64,000 bases of DNA. It comes from Planctomycetota bacterium. GTDB lineage: Bacteria > Planctomycetota > Planctomycetia > Pirellulales > Pirellulaceae. Under the pieces are notes generated by a model. That model was not told the origin of the DNA and made no database searches. It worked only from the letters and a program-made list of their open reading frames with translations. Position numbers and translations under genes: made by a program. The DNA is taken from assembly GCA_016872775.1 (NCBI GenBank), contig VGZA01000021.1, positions 24,126 to 88,125 on the forward strand, in the 5' to 3' direction. Positions within the stretch are counted from its first letter, which is position 1, and each line of letters begins with the position of its first letter. Positions 43,066-49,757 of the stretch are shown one piece after another.

Positions 43066-43278
43066 CTAGCTCGCTTCGTCGGACGGATTCGGAGACGGCG
43101 TCTCTGTGGAACTGTTGCCTCGATTGATCGCGTCGTAGACTTCACGACGGTGAACGGGAACTTCCTTAGGGGCTTCAACACCCAAGCGGACTTTATCGCC
43201 GCGAATTTCCACTACGACGATTGTGATGTCATTGTTGATGACAATACTCTCGTTTTTCTTGCGCGATAATACTAGCAT
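43066..43278 (-). CDS. csrA: Carbon storage regulator CsrA
   Basis: This 70-residue RNA-binding dimer blocks or stabilises target mRNAs by binding GGA loops at ribosome sites. The sequence is classical: MLVLSRKKNESIVINNDITI, with RLGVEAPKEVPVHRREVYDA supplying the conserved Arg at the RNA site. A Ser/Thr/Pro-rich tail follows. The ATG at 43278 has AAGGAA upstream and replaces a longer frame. It is divergent from the complex I genes across 320 bases and upstream of tRNA-Glu on the same strand, though tRNA-Glu has its own promoter. FliW, the usual antagonist in flagellated bacteria, is not nearby. Confidence 0.95.
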   Translation of the reverse strand: MLVLSRKKNESIVINNDITIVVVEIRGDKVRLGVEAPKEVPVHRREVYDAINRGNSSTETPSPNPSDEAS

Positions 43279-43520
43279 GGCAACATTCCTTTGACAATTA
43301 CGAATCCTTGGCTTCGCAGCAATCCGATCGGGAGGCGGCTCCCCTTGGGTTGACGGCAAACTATTTCCTTCCATCCACTCTACGTGTTGACTTCGGAGAG
43401 TCAAGCTTCTCCCCACAATGTCAAGGAATTTCCCGCGAAATATTTCTGCGTTTTGGCGTTTCCTTTGGAAGGACAATCAAGGATTACCAGAAGCGACCGT
43501 TAACCGTTGGGCACCCTCGC

Positions 43521-43548
43521 TTGCGGACTTACCGTTTGTACCTATAAT
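43521..43548 (+). promoter_or_regulatory. Candidate promoter of the complex I operon
   Basis: A perfect TATAAT (43543-43548) is preceded after 16 bases by TTGCGG (43521-43526, 3/6). Transcription would begin near 43555, about 45 bases before nuoI. The csrA-nuoI gap also holds a short inverted repeat TTGACT/AGTCAA (about 43387-43404). Confidence 0.5.
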
Positions 43549-43598
43549 TCTACGCGCACCGTTCGCCGGTCTGTTCGTGGAAATTCAAGGAAAGTCCT

Positions 43599-44126
43599 AT
43601 GCGGGAATGGTTTAGAAACCTGTCCCAGGCGGTTTTTACCGTCGCCCATGGCCTATGGGTTACCCTGCGATACTGGTTAATTACCTACCGCGCCGACCGC
43701 GGAACGTTCACCGAGCGTTTTGAATACCCGGAAAAACCGGTTCCAATCGCGCCAAGGTACCGTGGTTTTCATCGCTACGACCTCTCGACCTGCATTGCCT
43801 GTGATCAATGTGCCAAGGCATGTCCTGTCGACTGTATTTACATTGGAAAAGAACGGGTTGAAGGCAGCAAAGGATTTAAGGTCACAGGGTTTGCGATTGA
43901 CTACTCGAAATGCATGTTTTGTGCATTGTGCGTCGAACCTTGTCCGGTTGATTGCATTTTCATGGGATCTACGTACGATTTAAGTTGTTATAGCCGCGAT
44001 GGTTGCATCGTCGATTATTCCCGCCTGCCGCTGGACGTGGCTTGGGGCAAAGCGACGTTGAATCCTACGGCGGTCGCCGAGTCGAAACTGATTGTGGAAC
44101 CTGTGCACGGCGGGCCGAATCAGTAG
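43599..44126 (+). CDS. nuoI: NADH-quinone oxidoreductase subunit I
   Basis: This 175-residue subunit holds the two 4Fe-4S clusters N6a and N6b that carry electrons toward NuoB. The two motifs are intact: CIACDQCAKACPVDC and CMFCALCVEPCPVDC. The N-terminus has an amphipathic helix (AVFTVAHGLWVTLRYWLI) that rests on the membrane. It is the first gene of the cluster, an unusual place, and is followed by the DUF2203 gene and not by nuoJ. The CysX3Pro spacing is canonical. Confidence 0.96.
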   Translation: MREWFRNLSQAVFTVAHGLWVTLRYWLITYRADRGTFTERFEYPEKPVPIAPRYRGFHRYDLSTCIACDQCAKACPVDCIYIGKERVEGSKGFKVTGFAIDYSKCMFCALCVEPCPVDCIFMGSTYDLSCYSRDGCIVDYSRLPLDVAWGKATLNPTAVAESKLIVEPVHGGPNQ

Positions 44127-44171
44127 TGCGTGGGACCCATTGCGGTAACGATTCCTGCCGGGGAGCCCGAC

Positions 44172-44636
44172 ATGTCCCGTCAAAGTCACGCTGGCATGAA
44201 GCTATTTACGGTCGACGAAGCAAACGCAATGCTGCCTTTGGTTCGTGCCATCACGGGTGACATCGTCAAGTTGTCGCGCGAAATCGTCGACCGTCGGCAG
44301 CGGCTCGCTTTTTTGACGGCGGGTCGCGATCTCGAAGGCGAGGACCCATACAGCGCCGAACTCGCCGAAATCCAGCGACAATTGGATCGCGATGTCAGCC
44401 AATTGCAGACTTATGTGGATGAGTTAGTCGCTTTGGCTGTGGAACCGAAAGGCGGGCCCGAAGGACTTGTCGATTTCCCCTGCTGGATGGACGGACGGGT
44501 GGTCTGTTTGTGCTGGCGGTACGATGAACCGGAGATTGCGCATTGGCACGAAGTCGATGCCGGATTCGCTGGCCGTCAGCCGCTGTCGCTGCAGGGCTGC
44601 TCACCGACCACCGAGTGCCCCGACAATCCGGGCTAG
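44172..44636 (+). CDS. DUF2203 family protein within the complex I cluster
   Basis: This 154-residue protein has the family ends KLFTVDEANAMLPLVRAI and LVDFPCWMDGRVVCLCWRYD, EPEIAHWHEVDAGFAGRQPL. The middle is a helical hairpin. The function of DUF2203 is not known. The ATG at 44172 follows GGGGAG; a GTG at 44130 gives a longer but less typical start. It lies between nuoI and nuoA on the same strand, so it is probably transcribed with complex I. That it acts in complex I assembly is possible but only inferred from position. Confidence 0.88.
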   Translation: MSRQSHAGMKLFTVDEANAMLPLVRAITGDIVKLSREIVDRRQRLAFLTAGRDLEGEDPYSAELAEIQRQLDRDVSQLQTYVDELVALAVEPKGGPEGLVDFPCWMDGRVVCLCWRYDEPEIAHWHEVDAGFAGRQPLSLQGCSPTTECPDNPG

Positions 44637-44826
44637 GATTCTGCAGCCCAGTTAGAAACCGCTGGCCCGTTTGCGACTCGCTGGCAAGGTAAGGAGTCGC
44701 TGGCGGCCGCGGCCTTGCAAAGGTACTCATGCCGCCTACAATGCTGGCTTCACGACGCGACCGGGCTTCAGGTCAGCGGCCGCATCGTGTTCAATTGCTG
44801 GCCGTCCACCTGTAGCGGGATCGAGC

Positions 44827-45498
44827 ATGTCCGCCGTCGATACTTCGATTGGAATTGTGGCCTACCTCGCGCTTTTCTCCGGCGCCGGATTGATCTTCCT
44901 GTTTGCCAATCTGCTCGTGGGTCGATTTCTGCGACCGGACAATCCCGATCCGGAAAAACTGGAGATCTATGAATGCGGCGAGCCGACGATTGGATCGAGC
45001 TTCGTGCAGTTTGATCTGCGGTTTTACGTGGTCGCTTTGTTGTTCATCATCTTCGACGTCGAAGTTGCGTTCTTCTTCCCCTGGTCGGCCGTTTTTGGAA
45101 AATCGGCGATGATGTCGAAAGCCGATTCCCAGGTTGTGAGCACCGACTTGACGGGGAAAGCGGTACTTTCGGAGCATGCGCGGGCCATGTATCGGGAAAT
45201 GGGCATTCGCGATCCCCAGTTGCCGACGGTCATTCCACCGAGTCTGGCGTCACGCGTTTCCGATCGTGGCTCCGAGTCGGAACGCGCGACGGCAATCATC
45301 CAGCAGGGAATGTCGCAGTTATCGTCGGTCCTGCTGGTCGATATCGTCGTGTTTTTCGCCGTATTGATGGTAGGCTTCGCCTATGTCTGGAGCCGCGGCG
45401 ATTTGAACTGGGTCCGCGCGGTGAATGCGAGGCAGATCGCGCTGCAGGAACGGCAGCGCCGCGGAGGCTCGGCACGCTCCGCGATACTCTCAGCGTGA
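44827..45498 (+). CDS. nuoA: NADH-quinone oxidoreductase subunit A, with a large inserted loop
   Basis: This 223-residue subunit is nearly twice the usual size of about 120-150. It keeps the first helix, the conserved loop LEIYECGEPTIGSSFVQFDLR (Glu49-Cys50-Gly51), the second helix with FDVEVAF, and the third helix (LLVDIVVFFAVLMVGFAYVW). Between helices 2 and 3, about 75 extra residues (92-166) are hydrophilic and helical. The conserved loop forms part of the quinone-site entrance next to NuoB, NuoD and NuoH. The start at 44827 is supported by GGGATCGAG. No nuoB follows; nuoC is next, 100 bases downstream. Confidence 0.93.
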   Translation: MSAVDTSIGIVAYLALFSGAGLIFLFANLLVGRFLRPDNPDPEKLEIYECGEPTIGSSFVQFDLRFYVVALLFIIFDVEVAFFFPWSAVFGKSAMMSKADSQVVSTDLTGKAVLSEHARAMYREMGIRDPQLPTVIPPSLASRVSDRGSESERATAIIQQGMSQLSSVLLVDIVVFFAVLMVGFAYVWSRGDLNWVRAVNARQIALQERQRRGGSARSAILSA

Positions 45499-45598
45499 GT
45501 CCCATCGCGCATCGCGAGACGGGCGGATCGAGCCAACGGAAGCGGCGAGCCCAAGAGCCTGGTGGGGCGAAAAGAAGTAAGTGAGGCAGTTCGGAATT

Positions 45599-46129
45599 AT
45601 GAGTGGTGAAGATTTTGTCGCGCGACTGAAAAAGCGATTTGGCGCCAAGATTGCAGGTGCCAACCTGCAAGGCGTCGATCCCTGGATTGAAGTGACTCCG
45701 GACGGACTGGTCGAAGTCGGTGAATACTTGAAGGCCGAACCCGACCTGCGCTTCGACATGCTCAACTGCATCTCGGGCGTCGACTACTTTGAGCCCGACG
45801 CGAAAAAGGCTTCGAAGGCGGAATGGCAGCCGCATATCGAAGTCGTCTATCACCTGTCGAGCATCGCTCAAAAACATACGCTTGTGCTCAAAGTGATTCT
45901 CCCTCGCTGGAAGAATAACCAGCCCGGCCAGCTTCCCGAAGTTCCGAGCGTCACCGGCGTCTGGCGCGCCGCCGAATGGCATGAGCGGGAAGTTTACGAT
46001 CTCAGCGGAATCATGTTCCTTGGAAATCCAGACTTGCGCCGCATTCTCTGCCCGGAGGACTGGGTCGGGTATCCCTTGCGACGCGATTATGAAATGCCCC
46101 TGGAGTATCACGGTATTCGCGGGCGATAG
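45599..46129 (+). CDS. nuoC: NADH-quinone oxidoreductase subunit C
   Basis: This 176-residue subunit of the peripheral arm has the family signatures HIEVVYHLSSI, VTGVWRAAEWHEREVYDLSGI and the closing LRRILCPEDWVGYPLRRDYEM. Its core lies next to NuoD near the membrane. The ATG at 45599 was preferred to an upstream in-frame GTG at 45581 since the family starts near MSGEDFVARLKKRFG. It is the second peripheral-arm gene of the cluster after nuoI. Typically it follows nuoB, which is missing here. Confidence 0.95.
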   Translation: MSGEDFVARLKKRFGAKIAGANLQGVDPWIEVTPDGLVEVGEYLKAEPDLRFDMLNCISGVDYFEPDAKKASKAEWQPHIEVVYHLSSIAQKHTLVLKVILPRWKNNQPGQLPEVPSVTGVWRAAEWHEREVYDLSGIMFLGNPDLRRILCPEDWVGYPLRRDYEMPLEYHGIRGR

Positions 46130-46173
46130 TCTGTCGCGAACCGTCCACTTATCGTTGTAGAGAAACCGAAGTC

Positions 46174-47379
46174 ATGGCTACGTACACTGACGATCCGCGG
46201 ATCGTGGAGTTTGACGTCCGCACCGACGAGATGCTCGTCAACATGGGCCCGCAACATCCCAGCACCCACGGTGTACTCCGGCTGGTGTTGCGTACCGACG
46301 GCGAGATCGTTTCCGAAGTGCAATGTCACCTGGGATACCTGCACCGTTGTGCCGAGAAGATCGGCGAAAACCTGACGCCGCGCCAGTGGATCCCGTACAC
46401 CGATCGGATGGACTACCTGGCAGCAATGAACATGAATCTCGGCTGGTCTTTAGCGGTCGAGAAACTTCTGAAGTACGAACTGCCGCCCAAGGCGAAGCAT
46501 CTGCGGGTGATCATCGCCGAGCTTGGCCGGATCGCCAGCCACCTCGTGGGCATGGGCGCTTACGGCCTGGACCTGGGCACATTCAGCCCGTTCCTTTACG
46601 CGTTTCGCGAACGCGAAAAATTGCTGGACCTGTTCGAAGAAGTCTGCGGAGCGCGTCTGACTTACAGCTACCTCACGCCCGGCGGAGCTACGGCCGATCT
46701 GCCGCAAGGCTGGCTGCAGAAAGTCGAAGCGTTTCTCAAACAGTTCGAACCCGTGATCGCCGAGTACCACGCGCTGCTCACGACAAATTCGATCTTCATC
46801 AAGCGCACCTGTGGTATCGGTGTTCTACCACCGGAAATGGCGATCAATTACGGTTGCACCGGCCCCATGCTGCGCGGCAGCGGCATCGATCACGATTTGC
46901 GGCGCGACGGCGAGGCACGGTACACGGACATGTATGACGGTTACGCGTTCGAGGTGATCGCGCAAAAGAACGGTTCGTACCCGCGTGACCACGTCTATCC
47001 TGCAGTTCCGCCGGAAGCGGTCCTGGGCGACTGCTGGCACCGATTCTATGTACGGATGCTCGAAGTGGTCCAGGCGATCGATCTGGTCCGACAAGGGATG
47101 GAACGCTACAGCACCACGCCCGGCGATTGGGGGCAGCCGATCAAGCTGTCGACGAAACTGCCCAAAGGCGAAGCGTACCTTGAGACCGAGTGTCCTCGAG
47201 GCCAAATGGGCTTTTACCTCGTCAGTGACGGGTCGGCGATTCCCTGGCGAGTTCGGGCGCGCAGCAGTTGCTTCTGCAATCTTTCGGTCGCCTCGGAACT
47301 GTGCCACGGCTGCCTGATCGCCGACGTTCCCGCGATCATCGGATCGGTCGACATCGTGATGGGTGAGATCGATCGCTAA
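46174..47379 (+). CDS. nuoD: NADH-quinone oxidoreductase subunit D
   Basis: This 401-residue subunit forms the floor of the quinone-binding cavity with NuoB. Conserved parts include NMGPQHPSTHGVLRLVLRTD (with the quinone-contacting His), GYLHRCAEKIGENLTPRQ, GLDLGTFSPFLYAF, PRGQMGFYLVSDGS and the closing IADVPAIIGSVDIVMGEIDR. The length is normal. It lies 44 bases after nuoC and 106 bases before nuoH. Confidence 0.97.
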   Translation: MATYTDDPRIVEFDVRTDEMLVNMGPQHPSTHGVLRLVLRTDGEIVSEVQCHLGYLHRCAEKIGENLTPRQWIPYTDRMDYLAAMNMNLGWSLAVEKLLKYELPPKAKHLRVIIAELGRIASHLVGMGAYGLDLGTFSPFLYAFREREKLLDLFEEVCGARLTYSYLTPGGATADLPQGWLQKVEAFLKQFEPVIAEYHALLTTNSIFIKRTCGIGVLPPEMAINYGCTGPMLRGSGIDHDLRRDGEARYTDMYDGYAFEVIAQKNGSYPRDHVYPAVPPEAVLGDCWHRFYVRMLEVVQAIDLVRQGMERYSTTPGDWGQPIKLSTKLPKGEAYLETECPRGQMGFYLVSDGSAIPWRVRARSSCFCNLSVASELCHGCLIADVPAIIGSVDIVMGEIDR

Positions 47380-47485
47380 GACGTCGCAAAAATCTTCCGT
47401 CCGGGGGCTTGTCGCCTTCCGATAGTTTGTGCCATATTTCACGATCTTTTGAGGGCAGACCCAAGCGAGGAAGGGTACGCTGGCC

Positions 47486-48793
47486 GTGGCGGAATTCATT
47501 AATTCAAGACTGATCAGCACCTTGCTCGGCTGGTTCAACGTCGACGCGCTTCCGGCCGATCATTGGCTGGGATTCGTGCTTGCGGGCCTGGTCCACACCG
47601 TATTGGTGATCCATGTCGTCGCAGTGGGAGCGTTGGTGTTCATCTGGATGGAGCGTAAGGTTTCTGGCCGCATCCAGGATCGGCTTGGACCGACGCGGGT
47701 CGGCGGCAAGTTCGGTTGGCTTCAGACGCTGGCTGACGGCTTGAAACTGATCACCAAGGAAGACATCACGCCCGCCAATGCCGATGCGCTTTTGTTCAAG
47801 CTGGCGCCCTATGTGAGTTTTGCGGCGAGTTTCGCCGGATATCTGGCATTGCCGTTTTCCGATGGCTGGGTGGGCCACCAAGTAAACTGCGGTATTTTCT
47901 TCATCATCGCGATCGTGGGGATGGAGGTTTTTGGCGTCATTCTGGCCGGCTATGCCTCCGGTTCCAAATGGTCGTTGTTCGGTGGAATGCGAGAAGCGGC
48001 GCAGGTTGTCAGTTACGAAGTACCGATGGGCATGTGCGTTCTGATTCCGGTCGTGATTTGCGGCAGCATGGATCTGATTACGATCGGGCAAATGCAGGCC
48101 GGGTTTTTCACGAACTGGATTCTGTTCCACGACCCGTTCGCCTTTGTCGTGTTCTGGGTCTATTTCACCTGTGCGACAGCCAGTGTCAATCGAGCCCCGT
48201 TCGACCTGGCCGAGGCGGAGAGTGAACTTGTGGCCGGGTTCCACACGGAGTATTCCGGTCTGCGCTGGAGCTTCTTTTTCATGGCGGAATACGGTTCGAT
48301 GTTTCTGGTCAGTGGACTGGCCGCCATCCTGTTCTTTGGCGGATGGAATGGGCCGATTCCGATTTTTGGACCCGAAATTTTGAATCTTGCCTACACCGAT
48401 GCCGAAATCGCGGCGGGTACTTTTCGCTTGGGAGGCTATATCGCCAACCTGGCTGGCTGCGTGAATTTCATCGGCAAGGCGGTGACAGGCGTCACGGTGA
48501 TGATGTGGATTCGCTGGACGCTGCCCCGCTTGCGCATCGATCAGGTGATGACGACCTGCCTCAAGTATTGCGTGCCGCTGGGCGCCGTCTGTTTTGTGGG
48601 TGTTGTCGGGTGGCAGTGGGCCCAGCTCTGGTCGCCCAACGATTTGCATCCGCAGCAAGCGCGCATTTCGGTGCGCGAACGCGGGTTGATCGATCGGCCG
48701 GTTCGGACGGAAGGAATGGCGCGCCGGGCGGAAGTAGTGAAAAAGGCGGCTTGGGCGGGGTCGGTTCCGGTACAGGCAGGGGAGACGCGATGA
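47486..48793 (+). CDS. nuoH: NADH-quinone oxidoreductase subunit H
   Basis: This 435-residue membrane subunit links the quinone site to the proton channels. It keeps WMERKVSGRIQDRLGPTRVG, the loop GLKLITKEDITPANAD and the charged NRAPFDLAEAESELVAGFHT. It is longer than the usual 330 residues because of an extended C-terminus (about 370-435, basic and Ala-rich) and a loop near 300. The start is GTG at 47486. Its stop overlaps the nuoJ start as ATGA. Confidence 0.96.
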   Translation: MAEFINSRLISTLLGWFNVDALPADHWLGFVLAGLVHTVLVIHVVAVGALVFIWMERKVSGRIQDRLGPTRVGGKFGWLQTLADGLKLITKEDITPANADALLFKLAPYVSFAASFAGYLALPFSDGWVGHQVNCGIFFIIAIVGMEVFGVILAGYASGSKWSLFGGMREAAQVVSYEVPMGMCVLIPVVICGSMDLITIGQMQAGFFTNWILFHDPFAFVVFWVYFTCATASVNRAPFDLAEAESELVAGFHTEYSGLRWSFFFMAEYGSMFLVSGLAAILFFGGWNGPIPIFGPEILNLAYTDAEIAAGTFRLGGYIANLAGCVNFIGKAVTGVTVMMWIRWTLPRLRIDQVMTTCLKYCVPLGAVCFVGVVGWQWAQLWSPNDLHPQQARISVRERGLIDRPVRTEGMARRAEVVKKAAWAGSVPVQAGETR

Positions 48794-49416
48794 TGCTCTT
48801 GGCCGCCATCCAGTGGCATACCTTTTTCTTCCTGTTGTTCTCGCTTTTGACCTGCGGGTTTGCGCTGGCGGTCGTGTTTTCTTCGAACGTCGTGCGGATG
48901 GCGTTCTTTCTGACGATTTCGCTCGGCGCGGCCGCGGGGCTGTTTTTTCTGGCCGGGGCCGAATTTGTCGGTGCGATGCAGTTCATGATTTATGTCGGCG
49001 GAACGTTGGTACTTTTGATTTTCGGTGTCATGCTCACGGCGCATGAACGGTTCATTTCGATGAAAACCAAGGCCGGTGAATGGGTCATGGCGGCGTTCCT
49101 GGGCGGCGGGCTGTTCCTGTTACTGGTACGGGCCACGCTGATGGTTCCGCAGTGGAACGCGCCGAACCTGCAGCGGGATCAGGTGGCACAATCCGAAGTG
49201 CACGACTCGGCGGCAATCGGTGCTGCCGTGAGTGCCTATCGGGCCGATAGCCTGCCGTCGAGTTCCGCGCCGCCGGCAGCGGCCGTTCCCGCCGGCAAGT
49301 CGGTCTATCTGCTGCCGTTCGAGATTGTCTCGGTCCATCTCCTGGTCGTGTTGATCGGCGCGGGTTATCTGGCGCGCGCCAAAAAACGTAACCCTGGCAA
49401 CGCCTGGCAGGCATAA
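48790..49416 (+). CDS. nuoJ: NADH-quinone oxidoreductase subunit J
   Basis: This 208-residue membrane subunit has five helices. The conserved segment FVGAMQFMIYVGGTLVLLIFGVM (about 59-81, with the pi-bulge Tyr region) is clear. Between helices 4 and 5 a loop of about 55 residues (119-172) is richer in Ala, Ser and Pro than usual. The ATG at 48790 overlaps the nuoH stop by ATGA; a much longer frame from 48343 belongs to nuoH in another frame. It is followed by nuoK after 5 bases. Confidence 0.93.
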   Translation: MMLLAAIQWHTFFFLLFSLLTCGFALAVVFSSNVVRMAFFLTISLGAAAGLFFLAGAEFVGAMQFMIYVGGTLVLLIFGVMLTAHERFISMKTKAGEWVMAAFLGGGLFLLLVRATLMVPQWNAPNLQRDQVAQSEVHDSAAIGAAVSAYRADSLPSSSAPPAAAVPAGKSVYLLPFEIVSVHLLVVLIGAGYLARAKKRNPGNAWQA

Positions 49417-49421
49417 TCTTC

Positions 49422-49757
49422 ATGGACCTACTGACACAACCTGTTTCCGTATCGCATTACCTGGTCGTAGGCGCGGTGCTTTTTGTCTGCGGGGTCGTCT
49501 GCATGGCGACCAAACGCAATGCGCTGGGAGTGCTGATGGGAATCGAACTGGTTCTCAACGGCGCCAACCTTAATTTCGTCGCATTCGGGAGCCGGATTCT
49601 GCGCAGCGATTCGCTGGGAATGGACGGACAGTTGATGGCTCTGTTTGTCATCGTGCTCGCGGCCGCCGAGGCCGCGGTGGCACTGGCGATCGCTTTGAAT
49701 TTCTACAATAACCACGCCTCCATCGACGTCGATCATGCCGACGACTTGAAGGGCTAA
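49422..49757 (+). CDS. nuoK: NADH-quinone oxidoreductase subunit K
   Basis: This 111-residue antiporter-like membrane subunit has three helices. The conserved glutamates are in MGIELVLNGANLNFVAF (helix 2, Glu41) and VIVLAAAEAAVALAIAL (helix 3). The terminal Asp/His tail (NNHASIDVDHADDLKG) is longer than in E. coli. It shares one base with the nuoL start (TAATG). Confidence 0.96.
   Translation: MDLLTQPVSVSHYLVVGAVLFVCGVVCMATKRNALGVLMGIELVLNGANLNFVAFGSRILRSDSLGMDGQLMALFVIVLAAAEAAVALAIALNFYNNHASIDVDHADDLKG

Noticed and set aside
47504..48658. 384-codon minus frame in the complex I cluster
   Set aside because: Antisense to nuoH; His/Gln/Arg-rich as expected from the opposite strand of membrane-protein codons.
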